This document shows positions 16,880 to 25,762 of a DNA stretch of 64,000 nt, one piece after another (position 1 is the stretch's first letter; every line of letters starts with the position of its first letter). Under the pieces are notes generated by a model. That model did not search any database and was not told the origin of the DNA. It saw nothing but the letters and a program-made list of their open reading frames with translations. The stretch is from Thermoanaerobaculum sp964488355 (GTDB lineage Bacteria > Acidobacteriota > Thermoanaerobaculia > Thermoanaerobaculales > Thermoanaerobaculaceae). The stretch lies in the NCBI GenBank assembly GCA_964488355.1, contig CAZAUJ010000014.1, forward strand, positions 3,202-67,201, written 5' to 3'. Made by a program: the position numbers and the translations under genes.

Positions 16880-17527
16880 GTGCTAACGGTGGGCCTCACC
16901 GGTGGCATGGCTTCGGGAAAGAGCACGGTGGCTGGCCTGCTGCGCCAGCGCGGGGCAGCAGTGCGGGATGCGGATGCCATCGTGGCGGAGCTGTACGCCC
17001 CGGGTGGCGCAGGAACAGCCTTATTGGCCGAGGAGCTGGGACGAGAGGTGCTGGACGCGGAAGGCGGGGTTGACCGTAGGAAGCTGGCCGCCCGCATCGC
17101 CGAGGACAGCGCCCTGTTGCCGCGGGTGGAGCGGTTAATCCATCCCCTGGTACTGCAGGCTATTGAGCATTGGTTGGATGAGGCGGCAGCACAAGGGGTG
17201 AGCGTGGCGGTGGTGGAGGCGGCGCTGTTGGTGGAAACGGGCGCGTACCGCCGATTTCACCGGCTGGTGGTGGTCACCGCTCCCTGGTCCCTTCGCCACG
17301 CACGCCTGACCGCCCAGGGATTTCCCTTCTGGCGTTTCCAGGCCTTGACAACGGCGCAGGCGGGGGACGAGGAAAAAGCCTCCCGTGCCCATTACCTGGT
17401 GGACAACAGCGGAAGCTTAGAAGCGTTGGCGGACAAGGTGGAGCGCCTGTGGAGCTTGCTGCTGGCGGACAGCCAGCGGCTGGCCCTGGGCTTGCCCCTA
17501 GCCCAAGGTCCAGCCTTGCGCCTGTAG
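16880..17527 (+). CDS. coaE: Dephospho-CoA kinase
   Basis: A 215-residue P-loop kinase: TVGLTGGMASGKSTVAGLL (Walker A at residues about 8-16), DADAIVAELY, and the lid/CoA region RIAEDSALLPRVERLIHPLV, followed by VVEAALLVETGAYRRF. It phosphorylates dephospho-CoA in the last step of CoA synthesis. It starts at GTG 16880, one base after the folD stop. Its last 30 bases overlap the 3' end of rdgB on the other strand. LTxQ at the usual RLxxQ position (LTAQGFPFWRFQAL) is slightly divergent. Confidence 0.93.
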   Translation: MLTVGLTGGMASGKSTVAGLLRQRGAAVRDADAIVAELYAPGGAGTALLAEELGREVLDAEGGVDRRKLAARIAEDSALLPRVERLIHPLVLQAIEHWLDEAAAQGVSVAVVEAALLVETGAYRRFHRLVVVTAPWSLRHARLTAQGFPFWRFQALTTAQAGDEEKASRAHYLVDNSGSLEALADKVERLWSLLLADSQRLALGLPLAQGPALRL

Positions 17528-18058
17528 GGCGCGGCGCAGGGCGCGAAAGGCCTCCGCACGGTGGGAGCAGCGGTTCTTTTCGTCCAGGCTCATTTCCGCA
17601 TAGGTGCGCCCGCCCCCCGCCTCCGGTGCGAACACCCCATCCCAGCCAAAGCCTTGGTTTCCGCGAGGGCTGGGCACGATGTGCCCGGCTACCTCCCCCA
17701 GGCCCACCACCTGGTGCTGGCCGTCGAAGGTGACAGCTGCGGTGCGGGCCACGGCTCGGAAGTTGCCAAAGCCCGAAAGCATCTTGGGGATGGCCGCGGG
17801 ACCAGCCGCTTGGAGCAGCCAGCGCACCAGGGGGCCGGGGAAACCGCCGAGGGCTGCCAGCTCCAGGGAGGTGTCCTCCACCAGCACGGGCGCCTGCACG
17901 CACGCATAGGCCTGTCGGGCTTTCTCCTGCGCCAAAGCCAATACGTCCAGCCCCTGCCGCTCGGGTAAGTCCAACTCCAGGCGTTCCAGCTTGATCCCGA
18001 GGATCGCCTCCGCCTCGTGGTGCTTGTGCGGGGAGGAGGTAACGAATACCAGCCTCAC
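17498..18058 (-). CDS. rdgB: XTP/dITP diphosphatase (HAM1 family)
   Basis: A 186-residue protein with VLVEDTSLELAALGGFPGPLVRW and GFGWDGVFAPE, both HAM1 signatures; the N-terminal phosphate-binding segment FVTSSPHKHHEAEAIL is more like archaeal/eukaryotic ITPases than E. coli RdgB. The enzyme removes non-canonical purine triphosphates from the nucleotide pool. It overlaps the upstream FHA-cyclase gene by four bases, so the two share a transcript, and converges on coaE with a 30-base overlap. Confidence 0.88.
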   Translation of the reverse strand: MRLVFVTSSPHKHHEAEAILGIKLERLELDLPERQGLDVLALAQEKARQAYACVQAPVLVEDTSLELAALGGFPGPLVRWLLQAAGPAAIPKMLSGFGNFRAVARTAAVTFDGQHQVVGLGEVAGHIVPSPRGNQGFGWDGVFAPEAGGGRTYAEMSLDEKNRCSHRAEAFRALRRALQAQGWTLG

Positions 18059-19605
18059 AGCTTTTTCCTCTCCAGGAGGTAGGCGGAAACGGGTGTGCGC
18101 AGGCCCCGGATCTTGAAATCCCCCAGGTGGGTGAAGGGGAACAGGCCCGCCAAGGCGTGATAGGTGGCTGGACCCACGACGATCTGCCCTGCTTCCGCCA
18201 CCTGCTCCTCCAAGCGCGCGGCCACGTTGACCGTGTTACCAAGGACGGTGTAGTCCACGCGGGTGGAGGAGCCGATTTCGCCCACCACCACCGGGCCCGA
18301 GTTTACCGCCACCCGCACCTCGATGGCGTCCAAGCCTTGGGCCGCGCGCCGCTGGTTCCACCCCTCCACCTCCTGGAGCACGCCCAACGCGGCTCGCACC
18401 GCCCGCTCCGCGTGGTCCGCTTGCGGCAGGGGCGCGCCGAAAAACGCCATGACCGCGTCGCCGATGAACTTGTCCAAGGTGCCACCAAAGGCAAAGATAG
18501 CATCGGAAGCGAGGGAAAAGAACTCGTTGAGGAAGGCGGCCACTTCCGGCGGCTCCAGCTGGGCGCAGCGGGAAGTGAACCCCACGATGTCGGCAAACAA
18601 CACCGTCACCTCGCGGGTCTCATGGCGGTCAGCACCGGAAAGGCGTTCCTTGACAATAGCTTCCACCACCGCGGGCGAGTGGTAGCGCTCCAGCCGCTCA
18701 CGGATGCGGCGCTCCTCACGAATGAAGTCGTTGAGCTGGGCCCGCTCGATGGCCACGGCCGCGTAGTTGGCCAGGGCGGTGAGCAGGTCCAGGTGCTCGG
18801 AGGTAAAGCAGCCGGTGGCCAGGGGGGTATCCACGAACAACACGCCGATGACGTTGTCGCGGTGCCAGAGGGGTGCGCACATGGCCGAGCGGATGGAGTG
18901 CAGGCGCACGCTCATGCCGGCGGAAAAACGTTCATCCGCTTGGGCATCGGAGGTGAGCACCGCCACCTTCTGTTTCGCCACCAGGTCCAAGATGGTCTGC
19001 GACACCGGCGCTTCCTCCAGGGCTGCTCCGCTGCGGCTGCGGGCCTGCCGCAGCTGGGGTTGCCCTTGGGCGTTGAACAGCAAAATGTACGCCCGCTCGG
19101 CCGGCAGCTGCTGAAACACCGCCTCCATCACTTTATCCAGCACCGGTTCCAGCTCTTCCACCTCCAGCAGGGTGCGGGCCACCTGGGCCAGGGCTTGCAG
19201 CACCCGCTCGCGGGAGGAGACGGCTTCCACCGGCCCGCGCCCGCTCTCCTCCAAAGGAAAGTCACGCTGAAACTGCGCCAGGGGCCGCAGGAAGGTGGAC
19301 GAGCTGGTGACCGGCGCATCCTGCTCCTTTAGAAAGCTCAAGGTGAAGTTGCCAATTTGGATGGTGTCCCCGGCAGCCAGCGGCGCCTCCTGCACGTAGC
19401 GGCCGTTGACCTTGAGGCCGTTGGTGGAGCCCAAATCCACGATCCACCAGGTGCCGTCACGTAGCTCCAGGCGGGCGTGGTGGCGTGAGACAGAAAAGTC
19501 CTTGAGGGCAAGGGTGTTGTCGGTGGCGCGGCCAATACCTACGGGACTTGCCTGCAGGGCCAGCTTACGGCGAGAACCACCTTCCTCCCAAACCAGCTCA
19601 GGCAC
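18055..19605 (-). CDS. FHA-GAF-adenylate cyclase
   Basis: A 516-residue cytoplasmic signalling enzyme. An FHA domain covers about 20-95 (GIGRATDN, SVSRHHARLEL, DLGSTNGLKVNG), a GAF domain about 135-290, and a class III cyclase about 330-510. Both metal aspartates are present (VLFADIVGFT, Asp339; KFIGDAVMAFF, Asp383). Lys379 and Asp451 (DYTVLGNTVNVAARLE) are the ATP-selecting pair, so cAMP is the predicted product. The FHA implies input by phosphothreonine. Start GTG 19605 lacks a Shine-Dalgarno; TACAAT lies seven bases upstream. It is co-transcribed with rdgB. Confidence 0.93.
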   Translation of the reverse strand: MPELVWEEGGSRRKLALQASPVGIGRATDNTLALKDFSVSRHHARLELRDGTWWIVDLGSTNGLKVNGRYVQEAPLAAGDTIQIGNFTLSFLKEQDAPVTSSSTFLRPLAQFQRDFPLEESGRGPVEAVSSRERVLQALAQVARTLLEVEELEPVLDKVMEAVFQQLPAERAYILLFNAQGQPQLRQARSRSGAALEEAPVSQTILDLVAKQKVAVLTSDAQADERFSAGMSVRLHSIRSAMCAPLWHRDNVIGVLFVDTPLATGCFTSEHLDLLTALANYAAVAIERAQLNDFIREERRIRERLERYHSPAVVEAIVKERLSGADRHETREVTVLFADIVGFTSRCAQLEPPEVAAFLNEFFSLASDAIFAFGGTLDKFIGDAVMAFFGAPLPQADHAERAVRAALGVLQEVEGWNQRRAAQGLDAIEVRVAVNSGPVVVGEIGSSTRVDYTVLGNTVNVAARLEEQVAEAGQIVVGPATYHALAGLFPFTHLGDFKIRGLRTPVSAYLLERKKL

Positions 19606-19610
19606 GCCGC

Positions 19611-22013
19611 CTATTGTACGCCTTGCCGGCGCAGTCGGGCCAGCTCGCGCTGGGCCTCTTGGTCGCGCGCGTCCAGACGCAACGTGGCTTCCAGCTCGGC
19701 TATGGCCGCCTCGGTTTCGCCCAGGGCCGCCAGCGCCACCGCCAGGTTGCGGTGCGCTTTGGGGTTGTTCGGGTCCAGGCGCACGGCGCGCGCAAGAAGC
19801 TGCTTAGCTTCCGCCAGCTTGCCACGCTCCCCGAAGAACACGCCCGCGTTGAGCAACAGGGGCACGCTTTGGGGAAAGCGAGCCAGGCCCGCACGGAGTA
19901 TGGCCTCGGCTCGCGTCAGCTCGCCTCGTTCACGGTAGTCCAGGGCTGAGCGCACCACCGTCAGCTCCGCATCCGCCAGCCCCAAATCCACCGCGCGCCA
20001 AAAGGCCTCGTCCGCCTCGGCAAAACGCCCCAGGCGGCGCAACAGCAGCGACAAATTGTAATGGGAGGGAGCGTAGGTGGGGTCAGCGGCAATGGCCTGA
20101 CGGTAAACCTCTTCCGCTTTTTCCCGATCCCCACTGGTTGCCAAGGTGGAAGCCAAGTTGTTGAGGCGGCGCGCTTGCGCCCGGTCGAAGGCAGGCGAAG
20201 CAGAAGCCGCGGGAGAGGGGGCCGCGGCTGGTGCTGGGCTGCCAGCCAGGTAGCCAAGGGCCTTGAGCTTAGCCAGCTCCTCAGCGCGCGCCTCCGGAGG
20301 TAGCTCCACGCGACGGGCCGTGGGCGGGCCGAGCAAGGTGGCGTAGTTGACCGGGGGGCTACCCACCTGCCTCACCCAGGGTGGGGCGGAGCCCGGCATC
20401 TCGGCTGCTGGCGGCAGACCCGCCAGAGCCAAAAGCAGTGGTGCTACCTGCAAAAGCTGCAGCCGCTGACGGGTTTCGGGGCGCTGTACGTGCGGTGAGC
20501 GCACCAAAAGCACGCCCACCGGCCGGTGCCACCACACGGCCGTGGCGGTGTGGGCACCAGCGGGGACCCTGGGGCGGTCCGTCCCCCAGGCAAAGCCATG
20601 GTCCGAAAGGAGAACCAGGGAGTCCTCGGGCGCTAGCCGCTGCATCACCTGTCCCAGCCACTGGTCCACGTGGGCCATGACTCGATCCACCACTTGGCCA
20701 AAGCGGCGGGCGTGCAGCGGGTCGACCCCTGGTAAGGCCGGCGGCCTGTAGGGAGCAAAAAGGTGCCCCACGGTATCAGTAGCCTCCACGTAAACGAACA
20801 AGGCGTCGCGGTTGGCCGCCAGCTCCTTGGCCGTCAGCCGCTCCACCGTAAGGGTGGCAGCTACCAGCTTGGCCAGGCCCCCGAGAGGGTTGTCCCACTC
20901 CTCTTCCCTCACCGCCGCCAGTTCCTGCGATGAAACGGGCAGGAAGGGGGAAAGCTGGGCAGGAGTCAATTCCCTGGCGCGCACGGCAAGGCGCAGGGCC
21001 TCCTCCTGAGCGGCGGGCGGGTCGGCCAAAGCCGGGGTTTGGAGGCTAAGCCCCAAAAGCTGCTCGGTGAGCCGGTCGGAGTAGACCACGCCTCCCGGCG
21101 GGGCCTGTGCGGGAAAGGTGGCCCACCAGCCAATCACCGCCACCCTCCGCCCACCAGCGGCGAGCAGGTCCCAGAGGGCGGGCACCTTGCGGGAGTTGGC
21201 GGACACGGGATGGGGTGGGCCACCGGCGGGGTCGGGCTCGAGAAAATCGAGGACGCCGTGGACTTGGGGCGGCTGGCCGGTGGCGATGGTCGTCCAGATC
21301 ACTGGCGAGATGAGCGGAGCTGGAACTTCCAGTTCTGCTTGCGCCGCCTGGGACACCAGCTGGCGCAGGTGCGGCATCAGGCCTTTGGCTGTGAGTTCGT
21401 CCACCAGCTGCCAATCCAGGCCGTCTAAGCCAATGACCACCAGCTTGCCTTTTCTGCTCTGCTGTTGGTGAAGCTGGGCGCGGGCTTCGGCGCGCAGAAG
21501 CCCCTCGTCCACCTCCACGCGGGCCTCCACCACCCTGAGGGGAGCCAGAGCCGAAGCCAAGGCGGCCAGCAGCTCCCGAGGGCGGGCGGTGGCCTGGGGA
21601 AAGACGGCCGTCCAGGTGTCGGAAGCCTGCCAGAGGTTGGCGAGGACGGAGTCGGGTAACGCGCGTTGGAGGGCCTCACCCAGCGCTTGCGGCAAGGGCT
21701 TTTCGCGCAAAGCGCGAGCGGAAAGGGGCAGCGCGCCGCTGCCTTCGAGGAGCAGGCGCAGCCTCACCGGGGCGCTGGCCCCAGAGGGGAGGGTGCAGGT
21801 GAGCTGGGCCTCAAGTACGGCCAGGCCGTTGGCCTTGGGCAGAGGCAGCCGCCGGGCCAAAAACCAGGGGGAAAAGCGCCAGCCGGAGGGCAGAAGGCGA
21901 ACGCCCTCACCCCAGCGGCTTACTTCCAGGTGGGGGGTGCCAGGGGCAACGATTGAGCTCAGCAGCAGGACTGAACCTGCCAGTGCAGCGCCTACGGCCC
22001 AGGCGTGCCGCAC
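19611..22013 (-). CDS. Type I phosphodiesterase/alkaline phosphatase-fold protein fused to TPRs
   Basis: An 800-residue membrane-anchored or exported protein. After an N-terminal hydrophobic segment (about 6-25) and a beta-rich region (to about 185), an alkaline-phosphatase-fold domain spans about 190-580: VVIGLDGLDWQLVDEL, the nucleophile region SPVIWTTIATGQ, GHLFAPYRPP, VLLSDHGFAWG and AGAHTATAVWW. TPR repeats fill about 640-800 (AEEVYRQAIAADPTYAPSHYNL and following). Such fusions are seen in secreted nucleotide or lipid phosphodiesterases; substrate is unknown. Start GTG 22013 has GGGAGGTG just upstream and TAGAAT at 22031-22036 as a likely -10. Confidence 0.85.
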   Translation of the reverse strand: MRHAWAVGAALAGSVLLLSSIVAPGTPHLEVSRWGEGVRLLPSGWRFSPWFLARRLPLPKANGLAVLEAQLTCTLPSGASAPVRLRLLLEGSGALPLSARALREKPLPQALGEALQRALPDSVLANLWQASDTWTAVFPQATARPRELLAALASALAPLRVVEARVEVDEGLLRAEARAQLHQQQSRKGKLVVIGLDGLDWQLVDELTAKGLMPHLRQLVSQAAQAELEVPAPLISPVIWTTIATGQPPQVHGVLDFLEPDPAGGPPHPVSANSRKVPALWDLLAAGGRRVAVIGWWATFPAQAPPGGVVYSDRLTEQLLGLSLQTPALADPPAAQEEALRLAVRARELTPAQLSPFLPVSSQELAAVREEEWDNPLGGLAKLVAATLTVERLTAKELAANRDALFVYVEATDTVGHLFAPYRPPALPGVDPLHARRFGQVVDRVMAHVDQWLGQVMQRLAPEDSLVLLSDHGFAWGTDRPRVPAGAHTATAVWWHRPVGVLLVRSPHVQRPETRQRLQLLQVAPLLLALAGLPPAAEMPGSAPPWVRQVGSPPVNYATLLGPPTARRVELPPEARAEELAKLKALGYLAGSPAPAAAPSPAASASPAFDRAQARRLNNLASTLATSGDREKAEEVYRQAIAADPTYAPSHYNLSLLLRRLGRFAEADEAFWRAVDLGLADAELTVVRSALDYRERGELTRAEAILRAGLARFPQSVPLLLNAGVFFGERGKLAEAKQLLARAVRLDPNNPKAHRNLAVALAALGETEAAIAELEATLRLDARDQEAQRELARLRRQGVQ
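19613..19618 (-). promoter_or_regulatory. Candidate leaderless -10 for the FHA-cyclase gene
   Basis: TACAAT (5 of 6) followed by seven bases and GTG 19605. The hexamer overlaps the final codons and TAG stop of the upstream phosphodiesterase gene. Confidence 0.45.
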
Positions 22014-22030
22014 ACCCCACCTCCCGGGGT

Positions 22031-22036
22031 ATTCTA
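22031..22036 (-). promoter_or_regulatory. Candidate -10 for the phosphodiesterase-TPR gene
   Basis: TAGAAT (5 of 6) lies just downstream of the intrinsic terminator of the receptor gene, so transcription can restart here; predicted leader is only about ten bases. No good -35 is visible. Confidence 0.3.
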
Positions 22037-22041
22037 GCGAG

Positions 22042-22069
22042 AAAAAAGCCGGGGGCCGAAGCCCCCGGC
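22042..22069 (-). terminator. Rho-independent terminator of the first TonB receptor
   Basis: A perfect 9-bp stem (GCCGGGGGC / GCCCCCGGC, 22048-22056 and 22061-22069) with a four-base TTCG loop on the reverse strand, followed by TTTTTT. Confidence 0.9.
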
Positions 22070-23729
22070 ACGTTTAGTCCTTGAAGAAGACTTAGTACTC
22101 GATCTTGAAGCCAATTTGGAAGCGGCGAGGTGTTTGCCACGCGGTGGGCACGCGGTAGGAGGGGTCGGGGGTGCAGGAGCCAGAATCCGGGTCGTACTCC
22201 AGGCACTTGCTCGCGGTGCGAGCGGTGCGCTGCTGGTTGTTGAAGAAGTTGAACAGGTCAACGTAGGCCGCCAGCTTCAGGCCCTTGAAGTTGAAGGGCT
22301 GCTCCAGGTGGAAATCGCCCTCCCAGTTGTTGCCCACCGTGGCCGAACCGCGCTGGGCCAAGGGATAGCTGTAGCCGTCAGGCGTGGTGCCGTAAGGCGT
22401 GAACACGTTGCCAGAAGTCCAGTAGAGGGACAAGCCGAGGATCGTCTTGAAGGGGAAGGTGTAGGAGCCGTTGAACTTCACCTCATGCTTGGACTCACCG
22501 CGGCCGTACCAGCGGGAAAGCTCGGAATACGGCCCCACGAAGGCGTAGGGCAGCGCGTTCCACCAGTTGGAGGCCCAGTTCTTCTGGTCGAACACGTAGG
22601 TGTAGGCGGCGATGAACTGGAGGCCGTCCGCACCAAAGCGCTTACGCAGCGCCGCCTCGATGGCTTGGTACTCGGACCAGTTCTTGCCGGTCTTGGGCAC
22701 GTTGGTGATGATGCCCACGCCGTCATCCTCCGGATCGTACCAGTCGATGGCCTTCTTCACCTTGCGGTAGACGTAGTTCACGCTGGCGGCAAACTGCGGG
22801 TTGATGAGCTTTTCATAGCCCAATACTAGCTCATCCTGATACATGGGATCCAGCTTGGGATCCAGGGTGGTGCCGCCGGCGGCCGTGGGCACGTCGTATC
22901 TCAGGCCCCAGCACTCGTCGGGGTACTCCCAAACGTTGCGAGTGTCCACGGTGCAGGTGCCGCGCCAAACCCAGCGCTGCAGATGGGTGGGGATGACGTT
23001 GAAGTAATCGGCAATGTAGTTGGAGGCCAAGGTGTAAAAACGGCCAATAGAGGCGCGGAGGGCGTCACCGTTGAGGTCGTAGGCAAAGCCCAAGCGCGGG
23101 GCCAGCATGTCGTTGAAGTTAAACTTGAGCACCTCATCACCCGTGTTTTGCCGCAGCTTGGTGGCCTCCGCGCGCACACCGTAGGTGAAGGTGGCCTTGC
23201 CGATCTTCCACTGGTCTTGCACGTACACGCCCTGGTAGTCCTGCTTCGTTTCGTTGAACCGCACCTGGTCCAGCCAGAAGTCGCGGCGGAAGGGTGTTTG
23301 ACCCAAGTTGCTGGTCAGGTAATAGCCCGCGGGGTTAAAGATGCGCCCCACCTTGGGCTTGAGCCACAGCAGCTCGGTCCCGACCTTGATCTGGTGAGTC
23401 CCCGCAGTCGTATCCAAGTAGTAGGAAAGGGCCAGGTTCAAGCCGTCACGATCTCGCTTGGAGCGGTAGTCGTAGTAGGCGGCGCCGTAAAAGTAGCGGG
23501 CGGTCAGGTCGTACATAAAGGGCGTTTGGCCGAAACCGCCGTAGAGGGGCGTGACGTTGAGCTCCTGCCGATGGTACTGGTACTTGGCCTCAGCGAAGAG
23601 GTTGGGGTTGAGCACGCCGTACCACTGAAGAGAGGCGTTATTCCCGCCCTGGAACTGCTGCTGCTCGGCGGACTTGTTGTAGTTGGGACCGGTCCAACCG
23701 CCGCGCAGCGGATCCAGGGTAATGGGATC

Positions 23730-23732
23730 CTA
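23730..23732 (-). other. In-frame TAG inside the receptor gene
   Basis: Reverse-strand TAG between AAC and GAT codons. Sequence on both sides remains in the same frame and aligns with the paralogue, so a single substitution (for example GAG to TAG) explains it. Confidence 0.85.
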
Positions 23733-24303
23733 GTTGTAGAAGCCCACCAGGTTATGGCTGGGGTTCACCTGGTAGGTAAGCTTGCCGGAGAAGTAGTGCC
23801 CCACGTAGTTGGTCCGGCCCGTGGTTTGCGTCTTGCTCACCGCATCCTGAATGGTGGCGTAGCGCCCGAAGTTGCGGTGGTTGTTCCGCTTCTCGTACGC
23901 GAAGTAGAACCACAGCATGTCCTTCACGAAGGGACCACCGAAGGTGAAGGAGGGTCGCTTCTCATCGGAAGCGGTGAGGGGCTTTTTCTGGCCGGTCTCC
24001 TTCTCGATGCCACCCCGGGCCGACCAATCCACATCCTGCTGGATCCAGCGCGCGGTGAAAGACAGGGTGTTCCCGCCGGACTTGGTAACCAGGTTGACGA
24101 TGCCGCCAGTGGCGCGGCCATACTCCGGAGCAAAGCCGGCGGTTTGCACCTGCGCTTCCTGGATGGTGTCCCAGTTGATCGCCGTGCCCCAGGTGTTGGT
24201 ACGCGGGTCGGTGGTCTCCACGCCATCAATCAGGTAGCTGTTGGCGTCGTTGGAGGAGCCGTGCACGTAAGGGTTGTTGCCGGCCTTCACGCCAGGCGCC
24301 ATT

Positions 24304-24742
24304 TGCATCATCGTCTGGAAGGTGCGGTTGGTAGCCAGGGTATCCACCAGTGTCCAGTCCACGGTGGTGTCCACGGTGGACTTGGAGGTATCCACGACGA
24401 TTTTCTCGGCGGTGACGGTGATGGCCTCGGCGAACTGGGAGAGGGACATTTCGGCGGAGATGGCGGTTTCCTTGCCCAGGTTGACGATGATGCCGGTTTG
24501 TGCCAGGGTGTTGAAGCCGGAGAGCTCGAAGCGCAGGGTGTAGTCCTTACCTGGGGGAACGGGTACGAAGCGGAAGCGGCCCTGGGTGTCGGTGACGGCC
24601 ACGCGGGTGCCCTGCATGGCGGGGCCGGAGAGGGTCACGGTCACGCCAGGCAGGGGTTGCTGCTGGTTGTCCACCACCGTGCCGGCGATGGACCCGTACT
24701 GCTGCTGTGCCCAAACCGGCACCGCCAACAGCACGGCCAACA
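24304..24742. repeat. 439-bp exact repeat, copy 1 (5' end of first receptor gene)
   Basis: Identical by eye to 27996-28434 over 439 bases, at a constant offset of 3692. It covers codons about 8-153 (end of signal peptide, regulatory-like domain, start of plug). Outside the block the two genes differ clearly. Confidence 0.9.
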
Positions 24743-24763
24743 GGAGATAGGGTAAACGCCTCA

Positions 24764-25554
24764 TCACTCCTCCTTTCTTGCCGGGCTGTGGTTTTGGGCT
24801 TTGTGCCCGATACCCGGCCGCGCCAGGATACGCATGTCAAGTGCCAGAGACAAGCCTATCAAGACGGTTTCACTGAGGGCGTTTTGTACGATTTTTTGGA
24901 GGCAACGTTCGGCGATTCGGATGGATGAGAGCCCAGTGCCCTGACAGGTGAGGCCCATTTCATCGGCGGACGACCCTTGGCAGCAGGAGCGCATTTTGCC
25001 GTTGTCCATCGGCCAAAGGCACAAGGAGAAGTCCCTACTGTCGACCTTGGCATCGGCAATCAGGCGCCCTTCTTCGCCGCCTTCGGGCCCTACGGTCACA
25101 AGGCAACGCTGGAGGCGGTCGTCCCCTTGGGGCCGCGGGGGAATCTGCACCGTGAATTCGGCTCGGCGCAAGTTGGTGATGAGGGTTGCCAAGGGAGACG
25201 CGGTACCCTGGGCGTGGGCCACCTTTTTGCCGTTTTCCGTTACGGCAAATTGCGAGTCCACCGCTAGGAGGAGCATCTGTCCGCTGGGAAGCGAAAGGAG
25301 GCGAACGGCGAAAATGGGCAGCTCGCCCGTGGCTATCTTCAGACGGAGACCGCGGGCACCGGCCTGCCCCTGCACGCTCACGAGGAACCGATCTGGCACC
25401 TCGCCTTGCGCTGAGGCAGGGGGTCCAAGCGCGATCCTGGGCAGGGCCTGAGGCGATGGGTTCTAGCCTGGGAGCGGCCCTTCCCCTCCCTGAGCCGTTG
25501 TGGCCACCGCCAGCACCAGGGCAGCGGCCAGGAGAGGGAGGGTAAACGTCTCAT
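24764..25554 (-). pseudogene. Broken gene for a secreted protein of unknown function upstream of the first receptor
   Basis: ATG 25554 follows AAGGAG and starts MRRLPSL, resembling the receptor signal peptides. One base is missing soon after, so the rest of the leader (LAAALVLAVATTAQG) lies in the next frame. That frame has a TAG at 25463-25465 and then stays open for more than 200 codons (VPDRFLVSVQGQAG, LLSLPSGQMLLLAVDSQFAV, LPIFAV) to a TGA that overlaps the receptor ATG as TGATG. I recognise no domain; two Cys-rich short stretches (RSCCQGS, LTCQGTG) are present. Placement suggests a partner of the receptor. Both would be off. Confidence 0.6.
24810..24840 (-). promoter_or_regulatory. Weak promoter candidate for the first receptor
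   Basis: A perfect TTGACA (24835-24840, reverse strand) followed after 19 bases by GGGTAT (24810-24815). The spacing and -10 are poor and it lies inside the end of the broken upstream frame. Confidence 0.2.
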
Positions 25555-25707
25555 CGGTGCTCCTTTCTTGGCGGGCTGCGGTTTTGCGTGAGGCCGCACA
25601 CTCGGCCATCTTCCGCACAACCCTCGGCAATTTACCGAAGGCCCTCCCAGGGGCTATAGGCTCTCTCGGTGGGCATCGCCGGAGCTGCCCTTGAGCTGCG
25701 AGAAGCA

Positions 25708-25741
25708 GGAAAAAACAAAAAGGGGGGCTCAGGCCCCCCTT
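25708..25741 (-). terminator. Rho-independent terminator of the second TonB receptor
   Basis: Stem of about nine base pairs (AAGGGGGGC / GCCCCCCTT) with a four-base loop on the reverse strand, then TTTGTTTTTT. The interval from here to 25554 (about 150 bases) holds only the leader of the broken secreted gene. Confidence 0.88.
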
Positions 25742-25762
25742 GCTGAGCTTGGAGTGGCGGTG

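Larger units (their letters stand above)
22092..24764 (-). pseudogene. Oar-like TonB-dependent receptor interrupted by one in-frame TAG
   Basis: One continuous frame of 890 codons, broken only by TAG at codon 345 (23730-23732). The tandem paralogue has Glu (GAA) at the equivalent FYN-E-DP site. Before the stop: signal peptide, carboxypeptidase-regulatory-like domain (IAGTVVDNQQQPLPGVTVTL, about 25-110) and plug with YLIDGVETTDPR. After it: the beta-barrel ending in an aromatic-rich strand (GFKIEY). Such receptors import large substrates across the outer membrane with TonB energy. ATG 24764 follows GGAGG and overlaps the upstream frame (TGATG). A 344-residue truncated product is predicted; readthrough or sequencing error are alternatives. 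Confidence 0.85.
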
